A program made the position numbers and the translations under genes. Of a DNA stretch of 22,589 bases, positions 8,390-16,969 are shown piece by piece. The stretch is from Sphingobacteriaceae bacterium (lineage in GTDB: Bacteria > Bacteroidota > Bacteroidia > B-17B0 > Aurantibacillaceae). Location of the stretch: contig JADJMM010000024.1 in the NCBI GenBank assembly GCA_016709575.1, forward strand, positions 1-22,589. Direction: 5' to 3'. Position 1 is the first letter of the stretch. Each line of letters starts with the position of its first letter. The notes under the pieces were generated by a model. That model was not told the DNA's origin and did no database searches. It saw only the letters and a list, made by a program, of their open reading frames with translations.

Positions 8390-9738
8390 ATGAAAAAGAG
8401 TATCATACTAATTTTTGGTTTGCTGAACATAACTTTTTTAATGGCTCAGAATAATAGTTATAGTCTTAAGCAATGTATTGACTATGCAATAGGCTCGCCC
8501 TGAAGTCAAAAAACTCAACAATTGATGTTGTTATTAATGATAATAAGACTAAAGAAGTAAGGTCAAAAATACTTCCTCATGTAGATGCAGAAGCGGATTA
8601 TCTTCACAATTTTAATATTCAGAAAATCATTTTAGAAAATGGTGTTATCCCCGCTTTTTCAAATCCAATGATTCCTTACGGGCAAGTGATTGCTTTCCAA
8701 TTGCAACTTAAAAATTCTATAACCGGTTCCGTTAACGCTTCACAGGTTATTTTCGATAAATCTTTATTTTCAACTTTAAATTCCGCCAAATTATATAAAG
8801 AATTAGCTGACCAAAATTTAAAGAAAACAAAAGTTGATGTTATTGAAATGGTGACGAAAGCTTATTACGGAGTATTGGTGACCCAACAACAGGTTGCATT
8901 CTTAGAAAGTAATTTGCAAAGGATAGATTCTGTCTATAAGGAAACGGAGGCTCGTTTTAAAGTGGTTTAGTAAGGCAGATTGATTTGTACCGAATTGAAG
9001 TTGCAGAACAACATAAAAGAAGAAAAAGAAAAGGCACTTCAAAATTTGCTTTTAAGTAAAGCTGTATTGGCTTTTCAAATGAACATTGATAAACCTGAAG
9101 ATATTATTTTATCTGACACCTTAAACGAATCTTCGCTTTATGATGCCGGTAATATTACAGATGCTAAAATAAAATATACAGACAGGCTTGAGTATTCCAT
9201 TTTACAAACTCAACAACAAATAAGCATAAAAAATACTAATGTTGCTAAAGGGGCATTCTACCCACGCCTGTCAGCATTCGCAACAAGCGGTTATAATCCG
9301 GCTGCAACAAATGCATCGGATCTTTTTCAAAGCACCCGCTATTTTAACTATACCTATGTTGGAGCAAGATTACAAATACCAATTTTCAGCGGCTTCGAAA
9401 AAAATTACAAATTAAGGAATGAATTATTGGCAGAAGAGAAACTAAAAAACAAAATAGATAGAACTGAAAAGTTAATCAATCTTGAAGTACAACAGGCACA
9501 AATTAATTATTCGAAGAGCCTTGAATCAATTAAAATACAAAAGCGAAACTTAAATCTTGCTCAGGAAAACCTTAAAAGTATAAAAATTGAAAATGAAAAA
9601 GGAATTGTAAATAATATTGAAGTAACGAATGCGGAGTCCGATTTAAGACTGGCACAAAATAATTATTACAATACACTTTACCAGGCATTCATCGCTAAAG
9701 TGGATGTGGATAAAGCAACAGGTAAACTTAATAATTAA
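8390..9738 (+). CDS. TolC-family outer-membrane efflux channel, frameshifted
   Basis: This is the outer-membrane channel that completes the EmrAB-like pump. It starts MKKSIILIFGLLNITFLMAQ, a signal peptide, followed by the conserved YSLKQCIDYA. The two OEP repeats are visible. The first contains SKILPHVDAEADYLHNF and long coiled-coil helices up to LESNLQRIDSVYKETEARF. The second contains AFYPRLSAFATSGYNP, LQIPIFSGFEKNYKLRNE and EVTNAESDLRLAQNNYYN. It ends DKATGKLNN at 9738. Frame breaks near 8497, 8512, 8962 and 9010 split it. Repaired length is about 450 residues, normal for the family. Gaps to both neighbours are very short (13 and 4 bases), so adaptor, transporter, channel and stress protein form one operon. 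Confidence 0.9.
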
Positions 9739-9742
9739 AAAA

Positions 9743-10180
9743 ATGGAAAAAATTATTATCGCTATCGATCCGGCAGAGTTTGCATCACTTGTTATACATG
9801 AAGGATTTTTACTTGCAAGAAAATTAGAAGCATCTATCGATTTAGTATCAATAATTGACCAAGAGTTAGATACATTCATTGCCAGTACAGGATTAATGTA
9901 TGATAATCAATGGGAAGAAAGATTGGCAAGTGCAACTCAGGAACTGACTAAGATTAAAAATGAAAACTCAGACTTAAAAATCGAAGTAATTACATCTATT
10001 GCTTATCCCAAAGAATTTCTACTTAATCACATCTTCGAATCAAAGGCTACTTACATTATTATTGGTACACATGGAAGATCAGGACTTGCACAATTATTTA
10101 TAGGCGGAACAGCTGAACACATAGTGCGGCACTCAACAATTCCGGTTGTGGTAGTTCCTTTTAAGACAAGTGAACATTAA
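9743..10180 (+). CDS. Universal stress protein (UspA family)
   Basis: This is an intact 145-residue single-domain Usp with a Rossmann-like fold. The start is the ATG at 9743 (MEKIIIAIDPAEFAS), because beta-1 of the Usp fold begins right there; a longer open frame upstream lies inside the TolC gene. The nucleotide-binding loop near the C-terminus reads IIGTHGRSGLAQLFIGGTAE. It follows the G-2x-G-9x-G pattern of ATP-binding Usp proteins, with G in place of the usual S or T and a T one residue later. The domain ends with the typical strand TIPVVVVPF. Its position, 4 bases after the channel gene, links it to the efflux operon as a stress-response partner. Its target is unknown. Confidence 0.9.
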   Translation: MEKIIIAIDPAEFASLVIHEGFLLARKLEASIDLVSIIDQELDTFIASTGLMYDNQWEERLASATQELTKIKNENSDLKIEVITSIAYPKEFLLNHIFESKATYIIIGTHGRSGLAQLFIGGTAEHIVRHSTIPVVVVPFKTSEH

Positions 10181-10224
10181 TTTAGGTTTTTTTTGGATTT
10201 TTCTCAAAATATTGATTTTATTTC

Positions 10225-10232
10225 TACCTTTG
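10225..10232 (+). promoter_or_regulatory. Candidate internal -7 promoter box before the third MarR gene
   Basis: TACCTTTG matches TAnnTTTG fully and sits 26 bases before the ATG at 10259. A TTTG at 10192-10195 lies upstream but with a longer spacing (29 bases) than the usual 19-20. The box favours the 10259 start over the longer TTG-initiated frame, which would contain it. Confidence 0.4.
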
Positions 10233-10258
10233 AACAGTTAACCAGTAAACTATTTCAA

Positions 10259-10702
10259 ATGGAATGTAAAGAAATGCACGATGCTTTAGGTTATAAAATT
10301 GTTTATTCCGGTAAATTATTAATTAAAAAAATTAATAGCAGATTTACGGCATTCACAAGCGATCTTTCTTTTGACCAATTGGCAATTCTACATTTTTTAT
10401 CTCGAAATGAAAGGCAAGAAATCATTCAACAAGATATTGCAATTGCTTTGGATAAAACAAAATCAGCCATTCTTAAAACAATTGATATTCTTGAACAGAA
10501 AAAATATTTAAAAAGAGTTCCGGCTCCGGAAGACAGGCGTAAAAATGTAATTGAATTAACCCCTGCGGGCAATAAAATTATAGAAGGTGTTCATAAATTA
10601 TATATGGAAGAAGAAGAGTACATCACTAAAGGAATAAGTAAGAAAGACTTGGAAATTTGTATGCGGGTATTAGATCATATTAAAACAAAATGTAAAAACT
10701 AA
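10259..10702 (+). CDS. MarR-family transcriptional regulator
   Basis: This is an intact regulator of 147 residues from the ATG at 10259 (MECKEMHDALGYKIV). The same frame is open upstream to a TTG at 10193, but no ATG lies there and a promoter box falls inside that stretch. The core contains FDQLAILHFLSRNER, the helix-turn-helix QQDIAIALDKTKSAILKTI, and the wing EDRRKNVIELTPAGNKII with the conserved D-R-R. A C-terminal dimerisation helix follows (KDLEICMRVLDHIKTK). It is the last gene of the efflux operon and can plausibly sense a substrate of the pump. It is a paralogue of, not identical to, the MarR proteins at 404-850 and 1492-1941. Confidence 0.88.
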   Translation: MECKEMHDALGYKIVYSGKLLIKKINSRFTAFTSDLSFDQLAILHFLSRNERQEIIQQDIAIALDKTKSAILKTIDILEQKKYLKRVPAPEDRRKNVIELTPAGNKIIEGVHKLYMEEEEYITKGISKKDLEICMRVLDHIKTKCKN

Positions 10703-10724
10703 AAAAATTTATCTAAATAGTTTC

Positions 10725-10760
10725 CTATGATACTATATCATAGTAACTAATTATATAGTT
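10725..10760. repeat. Two adjacent inverted repeats
   Basis: The first has 8-bp perfect arms, CTATGATA (10725-10732) and TATCATAG (10736-10743), around a 3-base centre. The second has arms AACTA (10745-10749) and TAGTT (10756-10760). Both are AT-rich and no T-run follows, which argues against a terminator and for a protein-binding site. They lie 22 bases after the MarR stop. Confidence 0.4.
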
Positions 10761-10856
10761 TACAATATATACTAAAACAGTTATCTCATTGACAAAAAAA
10801 GTAAGAATCAATAATTTTTATTAAAAAAATAAATGAAAAATAATTTTCAAAATATT

Positions 10857-10921
10857 GGTCCCGGTCTGAAAGGCAGTGCCTCTTTATAGGAGGCAGATAC
10901 GGTTCAAATCCGCACGGGACC
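10857..10921 (+). tRNA. tRNA-like element, anticodon UAU (Ile, AUA), unusually short
   Basis: A 65-nt cloverleaf-like fold is visible. The acceptor stem is GGTCCCG with CGGGACC (7 perfect pairs). The D arm is CTG-AAAGG-CAG, only 3 pairs with a 5-base loop. The anticodon arm is GCCTC-TTTATAG-GAGGC, placing TAT at positions 34-36 with A37. The T arm carries the canonical GGTTCAAATCC with one A-C mismatch in the stem. The variable loop is only about 3 bases, no CCA is encoded and a T-run follows. It is 8-12 nt shorter than a normal bacterial tRNA. It may be a real minimal or decayed tRNA, a tRNA-derived regulatory RNA, or a tRNA damaged by sequence errors. Confidence 0.5.
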
Positions 10922-10965
10922 TTTTATTGGATTTACTTAGGTGATTTAATAAGAGACTCCACGAA

Positions 10966-11046
10966 ATGCTAACAACAGAAATGAACGAAATTAAAAATTT
11001 ATCCTATCAAAAAAAATACGTCCCTATAAAAGGCTTTAAAAGTTAG
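10966..11046 (+). CDS. Tiny ORF 1 ending in IKGFKS
   Basis: A 26-codon frame starts MLTTEMNEIKNLSYQ and ends YVPIKGFKS, stopping 5 bases before the lipoprotein ATG. A second tiny ORF before the SPT gene ends IKGFKI, so the same C-terminus appears twice, each time directly upstream of a gene. It may be a leader or coupling peptide, or chance in AT-rich DNA. No known family. Confidence 0.25.
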   Translation: MLTTEMNEIKNLSYQKKYVPIKGFKS

Positions 11047-11051
11047 ATGAT

Positions 11052-11390
11052 ATGAAAAAAACACTTCCATTATTTCTTTTTATTGCTTTAACTGCTTGCA
11101 GTGCTAAACTGTTATTGCCAACACAAACGGATGTAAACAGAGTTTCAGCCAAGTACCCTGGTTATACTTGGAATGAGCTCATGGCAGGTAAATCTATTTA
11201 CGAACGGAATTGGAGAATCCTCAAGGATCCTGCATCACGAAACGAGGAGCAATGGAAAGAAATAGTTCCACGCATGGTCAAAAAACTAAACAAAAGAAAG
11301 GGTAAAGAAGTCATAGATAGCAAAGCGCAGGAAACCCTCTTAAAATACTTAATAACAATGAGCATGGTTCCTAAGAATACTAGCAGATAA
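11052..11390 (+). CDS. Cytochrome c-like lipoprotein lacking its heme motif
   Basis: This is a 112-residue predicted lipoprotein. A signal peptide ends in the lipobox LTAC with the lipidated Cys16. The body resembles monoheme c-type cytochrome domains: AGKSIYERN (about 46-53), LKDPASRNEEQWKEIVPRM (about 57-75, with the likely axial Met), and a C-terminal helix AQETLLKYLITM. The CxxCH heme-attachment motif expected right after YERN is absent, and the sequence goes straight to WRILKDP. Around three residues appear to be missing with the frame kept. This could be clustered sequence error or true loss of heme. The gene lies 65 bases before the SPT gene on the same strand. Its link to lipid synthesis is unknown. 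Confidence 0.7.
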   Translation: MKKTLPLFLFIALTACSAKLLLPTQTDVNRVSAKYPGYTWNELMAGKSIYERNWRILKDPASRNEEQWKEIVPRMVKKLNKRKGKEVIDSKAQETLLKYLITMSMVPKNTSR

Positions 11391-11414
11391 ATGTAATTAT
11401 ACTTCTAAGTAATT

Positions 11415-11450
11415 ATGAAAAAGCAAGGAATAAAAGGATTTAAAATTTAG
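11415..11450 (+). CDS. Tiny ORF 2, MKKQGIKGFKI
   Basis: An 11-codon frame stops 5 bases before the SPT ATG and shares the IKGFK ending with tiny ORF 1 (10966-11046). The surrounding DNA is also similar at both sites (ATAAAAGG then TTTAAAA). It could support translational coupling into SPT. Coding status is unproven. Confidence 0.25.
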   Translation: MKKQGIKGFKI

Positions 11451-11455
11451 TAAAG

Positions 11456-12655
11456 ATGATAAAACAATTACACCAAAAATTATCTGCTTTCACGGCAGCG
11501 GATGAAATCAAAAAAGCAGGGATGTACCCCTACTTCAAGGCAATTACTTCAGGTCAAAACACATCAATTACCTATCAAGGTAAAGAGTTGTTAATGTTTG
11601 GCTCCAATTCTTATTTGGGATTAACTACTCATCCCAAAATAAAAGAGGCTGCAAAAGCTGCTTTGGAAAAATATGGTTCCGGATGTGCAGGCTCACGTTT
11701 TTTAAATGGCACAATTGACTTGCATGTTCAATTGGAAGAAAAACTCGCTGCATTTGTTGGCAAAGAGGCGGCTATTGTATTCAGTACAGGTTTCCAAGTG
11801 AATCTTGGAGTTATCTCATGTTTAACGGGTAGAAATGATTATATTCTTTTAGATGAATACAATCATGCTTCCATTATTGATGGGGCAAGGCTTTCGTATT
11901 CTAAAACGATTAAATATGCCCACAACAATATGGAGGATTTAAGGAATAAATTAAGCTCTCTGCCGGAAAATAGTATAAAGTTTATTGTAACGGACGGCAT
12001 ATTTAGCATGGAAGGAGATATAGTCGATTTAAAATCATTGATAGCTGTTGAGAAGGAATTTGAAGCTGGTAGTAATGTTAGATGATGCGCATTCACTTGG
12101 TGTATTGGGTAACAATGGCAGTGGAACTGCATCTCATTTTAACTTGAAAGAGGATGTTGATTTAATTATGGAACGTTCAGTAATAATCACTTGTTGGGTA
12201 GGTGGATTTATTGCAGGTGACGAAAAAACAATTGATTATATAAGGCACAATGCCCGCTCGCTTATGTTTAGCGCCAGTATGCCGCCTGCATCGGTAGCAA
12301 GCGTTATTGCTGCATTAGAAATTATTATGGAAGAACCTAATCGTATCCAAACGTTATGGGATAATACCAATTATGCTATTCAAAAATTCAGAACGCTGGG
12401 TTTTGACATAGGTAAAAACAGAATCGCCAATTATTCCTATTTACATCCGTGATAATGAAAAACATTTTGCTAACCAAAATGTTATTAGAAGATGGGGTAT
12501 TTGTAAATCCGGTTGTTTCTCCCGCTGTGCCAACTCAATCAACACTCATCCGTTTTTCATTAATGGCAACGCACACCATCGAACAAATAGACACTGCCAT
12601 TGATAAAATTGCAAAAACGTACAAAAAATTAAATGTAAAACAACTTAGTCGTTAA
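11456..12655 (+). CDS. spt: Serine palmitoyltransferase (alpha-oxoamine synthase family), frameshifted
   Basis: This PLP enzyme condenses serine with a fatty acyl thioester to give 3-ketosphinganine, the first step of sphingolipid synthesis. Family signatures in order are: MYPYFKAITSGQ, LMFGSNSYLGLTTHP, YGSGCAGSRFLNGT, DEYNHASIIDGARLS, VTDGIFSMEGDIVDL, MLDDAHSLGVLGNNGSG, LMFSASMPPASVAS and QSTLIRFSLMATHT. Length is about 399 residues, normal for bacterial SPT. The wording of these motifs fits SPT better than KBL or BioF. Breaks occur near 12063, 12172-12205, 12422 and 12465. The second falls on the PLP-lysine motif GTFSKS, where the DNA reads AGTAATAATCAC and no frame gives a lysine. It is the first gene of the lipid locus. 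Confidence 0.9.
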
Positions 12656-12658
12656 TCT

Positions 12659-13775
12659 ATGGTACATATAGTTGAAATAAAAAACAGTAAAGATTTGAAA
12701 AACTTTATTTCTTTTCCTGATAAACTATATAAAGGAAATAAATATAGAGTTCCGCAACTTCATACTTATGAAAAGTCGGCACTGTTCTAGCGTAAACCCT
12801 GCATTTGATTTTTTGCGAAGCAAAATATTGGTTGGCTTATAAAATAAGCAAATTGCTTGGAAGGATTGCAGGCATAATAAATCACAGAGCGAACGAAAAA
12901 TGGAACGAAAAAGTAGTGCGTTTTGGTTGGATTGATTTTACTGAAGACACAGCTGTCTCAGAAGCTTTATTAAAAATCGTGGAAGAATGGGGAAATCAAA
13001 AGGCATGTCAAAAACACAAGGCCCTCTTGGTTTTAGTGATATGGATTTAGAAGGTATGTTAGTTGAGGGTTTTAATGAAATAGGAACACAAGCGGTTATT
13101 TATAACTACCCTTATTATCCGGTTCATTTAGAAAAACATGGTTACTCAAAAGATGTGGATTGGGTTCAGTATGAAATAAAAGTTCCAAATGAAATCCCTG
13201 ATAAAGTTAAGCGGATATCAGAACTGGTTCAAAAAAAATACGACTTAAAAATTTTAAATTTCAAAAAAAGCAAAAGAGATATTGCCTTATGCTGACCAAA
13301 TGTTCAATGTTCTTAATGAGGCATTTAAAAATTTATACGGATTTGTTCCCCTTACAGAAAAACAAATTAAACACTATGTAAATCTTTACTTTTCTATGGT
13401 TAATCCAAAATATGTAAGCTTTGTTGTTGATAAAAACAATGAAGTTGTAGGATTTGGATTAGGCTTTTTGTCACTATCAAAAGCTTTAATTAAAGCAAAA
13501 GGTAAACTTTTTCCATTCGGCTTTATACATATTTTAAAGGACATGAAAAAAAATGATACTGCCGATTTGCTTTTGCAGGCAGTTAAAGATGAGTATAAAA
13601 GCAAAGGTGTGCCGGCTATTTTTACGCCCATGATGCAAGCTTTTATTGATAATGGCGTAAAACCGCTATATCAAGTCATGTATTAGAGGAAAATAAAAAC
13701 TCACTTCTGATGTTTACTAATGGTTATGATGCCAGACAACACATGAGACGCAGATCTTACATGAAGCATTTATAA
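12659..13775 (+). CDS. GNAT-like acyltransferase, candidate bacterial ceramide synthase
   Basis: This is a protein of about 372 residues when repaired. It is reminiscent of Bacteroidota proteins annotated vaguely as N-acetyltransferase or hypothetical beside SPT. It begins MVHIVEIKNSKDLKNF, then FPDKLYKGNKYRVPQL. Further landmarks are GRIAGIINHRANEKW, FGWIDFTEDTAV, GPLGFSDMDLEGMLVEGF, NYPYYPVHLEKHGY, and the C-terminal GNAT-like half (YVSFVVDKNNEVVGFGLG, RRRSYMKHL). In Caulobacter a GNAT-type protein is the ceramide synthase (bCerS) and acts with SPT and an SDR reductase. The same trio is contiguous here, so N-acylation of a sphingoid base is the best guess. Breaks lie near 12793, 12995, 13275 and 13670. 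Its TAA overlaps the next ATG by one base. Confidence 0.6.
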
Positions 13776-14768
13776 TGGGTAAAAAAATTAAAATATTAAT
13801 TACCGGCTCAAGTGGATTTATTGGAACTCACTTGGTTGAAATTGCTTTGCAACAGCAATTTGAAATTTATGCAATGGTAAGAAAAAGTAGCAATACAAAA
13901 TATTTGGAAAATGTAAATATTGTTTATGGGGATATAAATAACGCACAAAGCTTATTCTCAATTTTTTCTGATTTTAACGAAAACAATGTGACAATTGATT
14001 ACGTAATTCACACGGCAGCATTAACAAAATCAAACTCAAAAAAAGATTTTTTCGCAACAAATTATCATGGAACCGAAAACTTAATTAATGCTCTTAAAAA
14101 ATTTAATATAATTCCTAAGAAAATCATTTTCATTAGCAATCTTGCAGCCAGTGACCCCGTAAAAGCAAAAGATAAAATTAAGGTCTCACATCAAAATCCG
14201 ATCACCTTATACGGACAAAGTAAATTACAAGCGGAACAACTAATAAAAAATTCAGGATTAGCTTATATTATTATTCGCCCTACAGCAGTTTATGGCCCTG
14301 GAGAAAAGATTTGTACACAGTATTCAAATTTATCAATAAAAACATTAACCCTGTTTTAGGAATCACAAGCAAGAATTGACTTTTATTTATGTTAGAGATT
14401 TGGTACGATTAATTTTACGCGCAACAATTAGTGAAGTAAAAAATGAAATCTATTTTGCTTCCGATGGAAAAATATATGATAAGCATGCTTTTTCAATAGC
14501 AATTAGCAATGCTTTAAATAAAAAACCAGTAAATATTAAGTTTCCATTAGCGATAGTAAGAATTGTTGCATTTTTTTCCCAGTATATCAGTGCAATTACA
14601 GGTAAAACAAGCCCTTTGAATTTGGAAAAATATAATGAATTAGTGGCAGAAAGTTGGAATTGTGAAATGACAAAAACAACACATCACTTTCAGTTTCAAG
14701 CAAAGCATGATTTAGAAAGTGGAGTTAAAAAAACAGCTGAATGGTACAAACAAAATAAGTGGATCTAA
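13775..14768 (+). CDS. Extended SDR (NAD-dependent epimerase type), candidate ceramide/ketosphinganine reductase
   Basis: This is an oxidoreductase of about 331 residues with an N-terminal Rossmann fold. The dinucleotide motif ILITGSSGFIGTHL lies at residues 7-20. An acidic turn (VYGDINNA), the HTAALTKSN loop, the active-site YGQSKLQAE (Tyr-x3-Lys, about 147-151) and IIRPTAVYGPGEK follow. The C-terminal substrate domain starts at LTFIYVRDLVRL. Annotated as an epimerase by homology, it sits directly after SPT and the GNAT-like gene, the position and family of CerR in Caulobacter and of the 3-ketosphinganine reductase described in Bacteroides. It probably reduces the 3-keto group. Frame breaks lie near 14306 and 14372. 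The 1-base overlap with the gene before it implies coupled translation. Confidence 0.8.
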
Positions 14769-14786
14769 TAATTAAAAATAAATAAA

Positions 14787-16118
14787 ATGGATGTAATTAA
14801 AAAGCCCACAGAGGCAAAGGGGAAATTAGGAATTTTAATGCCAGGTTTAGGAGCAGTTGCTACAACTCTTATTGCAGGCGTAGAAGCTATAAAAAAAGGT
14901 AAATCTCAACCAATAGGTTCCTTAACACAAATGAGCAGTATAAGATTAGGTAAACGTACCGAAAATCGTAACCCTTTAATAAAGGACTTTGTTCCTTTGG
15001 CTAAATTAAGTGACATTGTTTTTGGAGGTTGGGATATCTATGAAGATAATGTATATGAAGCCGCTGTTAATGCAAGTGTTTTGGAATTACATCAATTGAC
15101 AGAATTAAAAACAGAACTAGAACAAATAAAACCAATGTCAGCAGTGTTTGATCCAAACTATGTAAAAAACATCATTGGTACAAACATCAAAAAAGAAACT
15201 ACAAAGTATGATTTGGCATTGGCTTTAATGAAAGACATGGAAAAATTCAAGGCCATAAATAATTGCGACAGACTTGTTATTGTTTGGTGTGCTTCTACTG
15301 AAAAATATATTGAGCCAACAAATATTCATACTAGCATTGATGAATTTGAAAAGCACTAAAAAGTAATGATGAACTAATTGCTCCAAGTATGATTTATGCA
15401 TACGCTGCCCTTAAATTAGGGATTCCTTTTGCTAATGGAGCTCCAAATTTAACCGTTGATATTCCTGCTTTAATAGAATTATCTAAGCAAACGAAAACAC
15501 CAATAGCCGGAAAAGATTTTAAAACCGGGCAAACATTAATGAAAACTATTGTTGCACCTGGTTTACATGCGAGAGTTCTGGGTGTTAGCGGATGGTTTTC
15601 TACAAATATATTGGGTAATAGAGACGGAAAAGTTTTGGACGATCCTGAAAATTTCAAAACAAAAGAGGTTTCAAAATTAAGTGTATTAGATGAAATTTTC
15701 CAACCTGAATCCAATCCTACTTTATATGGAGATATGTATCATAAAGTAAGAATAAATTATTACCCGCCAAGAGGAGATAATAAAGAAAGTTGGGACAATA
15801 TTGATATTTTCGGTTGGATGGGTTATCCAATGCAAATTAAAATAAATTTTTTTGTGCAGAGATTCAATTTTAGCCGCACCAATTGTTTTGGATCTTGCTT
15901 TGTTTATGGATTTGGCTAAACGTGCCGGAATGGATGGTATTCAAGAATGGCTTTCATTTTATTTAAAATCACCTCAAACTGCTGAAGGTTTAAAACCTGA
16001 GCATGATATTTTTAAACAATTAATTAAGTTGCAAAATACTTTAAGACACATGATGGGAGAAGACTTAATTACGCATTTGGGTTTAGATTACTATCAGGAG
16101 TTAGTTGAATTAATGTAA
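14787..16118 (+). CDS. ino1: myo-Inositol-phosphate synthase (MIPS), frameshifted
   Basis: This NAD-dependent isomerase turns glucose 6-phosphate into myo-inositol 1(3)-phosphate, the source of inositol headgroups. The nucleotide-binding start is GKLGILMPGLGAVATTLIAG (about 12-31). Family landmarks follow: GSLTQMSSIRLGKRTENRN, VFGGWDIYEDN, LVIVWCASTEKY, GIPFANGAPNLTVDIPAL, the catalytic region AGKDFKTGQTLMKTIVAP with its lysines, and GVSGWFSTNILGNRDG. The C-terminal part is DSILAAPIVLDLALFMDLAKR. Two breaks near 15352 and 15852 split it. Repaired length is about 443 residues, normal for the short bacterial form. It follows the reductase by 18 bases, and the phosphatase start codon comes right after its stop. 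Confidence 0.93.
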
Positions 16119-16576
16119 ATGACTTTGTATAAAATAATAGCATCATTTTTTGGAATTGGTTTTATAAAAAAGGAGCCGGAACAGTTGCATCGTTAATAAC
16201 GTGTGGTTTTATTTATTTGTATGTAACCTTCCATTTATATTCAAATATCCGGTTCCTATTTTTAAATCTTGTATTGTTTATAATCGGGGTATTCGTTTCA
16301 AAGGAAGCGGAAAAAAGTTGGGGGAAGGATAGTAATAAAATTGTTATAGACGAAGTTTTCGGCATGACGATTTCGTTGCTCTTTCTCCCAATCAATTTTA
16401 TTACAATTGTAATTGCATTTGTATTGTTCAGATTTTTTGACATTCTAAAGCCGTTAGGGATTAGAAAAGCTGAAAAGCTTAAAAATGGTTGGGGTGTAAT
16501 GGTTGATGACTTAGTTGCCGGAATTTATAGCAATATTATCATTCAAATTTTGATTATTACAAATATTATTAAATGA
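16119..16576 (+). CDS. PgpA-family phosphatase, candidate phosphatidylinositol-phosphate phosphatase
   Basis: This is a membrane phosphatase of about 152 residues related to phosphatidylglycerophosphatase A. It starts MTLYKIIASFFGIGFI. A break near 16165 restores KKGAGTVASLITCGF, the PgpA N-terminal motif. Later motifs are IDEVFGMTISLLFLP, FVLFRFFDILKPLGI and the C-terminal GWGVMVDDLVAGIYSN, with the metal-binding acidic pair in VDD. In the Bacteroides inositol-lipid cluster a protein of this family removes the phosphate from phosphatidylinositol phosphate. Its position after MIPS argues for that role here over general PG synthesis. It starts directly after the MIPS stop and overlaps the GtrA gene by 4 bases. 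Confidence 0.85.
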
Positions 16577-16969
16577 AAATATTTTTGCGAACTCAACTAT
16601 CTTCCTTGGGCGCAACTATGGTTGACTTCGGGTTTACAGTCACTTTAGTTGAGTTAGCAAAATGTAATTATTTAATGGCAACAAGTATTGGTGCCATTGC
16701 CGGAGCGACAACAAATTTTATGATAAATAAATATTGGTCATTTAAAATGAAAGACAATAAAGATTTGAAAAAGCAGGGAGTAAAATATTTATTAGTATGG
16801 ATTGGAAGCATCTTCTTAAATGTTTTCGGAAGCGCTTCAATACTAAAGATTTTCAATTTACCGTATTTAGTTTCCAAAATTATCGCTTCGCTAATTGTTG
16901 GAATTGGGTTTAATTATACACTACAAAAAATATGTTTTTGTCACTTCAGAAAAACCACATACTCGTTAG
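16573..16969 (+). CDS. GtrA-like four-helix membrane protein
   Basis: This is a small integral membrane protein of about 131 residues. The GtrA pattern is clear: an N-terminal RTQLSSLGATMVDFGFTVTL, the conserved AGATTNFMINKYWSFK loop (GtrA family N-x-x-W/F-x-F), a third helix KYLLVWIGSIFLNVFGSASIL and the final ASLIVGIGFNYTLQKKYVFV. A break near 16930 hides the last residues; the repaired end is TSEKPHTR with TAG at 16967-16969. GtrA proteins help move polyprenyl-linked sugars across the membrane. In this lipid locus it may flip an inositol or glycosylated lipid, which is inference. Its 3' end overlaps the next gene's start by 38 bases. Confidence 0.82.

Larger units (their letters stand above)
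10703..11051. other. Intergenic region with inverted repeats, tRNA-like element and a tiny ORF
   Basis: This 349-base gap separates the efflux operon from the lipoprotein and sphingolipid genes. It contains tandem inverted repeats (10725-10760), the tRNA-like element (10857-10921) and a 26-codon ORF (10966-11046). I see no TAnnTTTG box in it, so the promoter of the downstream locus is not identified. Confidence 0.7.

Noticed and set aside
10193..10258. N-terminal extension of the third MarR protein from a TTG
   Set aside because: The stretch contains a full TAnnTTTG promoter box, and the family length fits the ATG at 10259.
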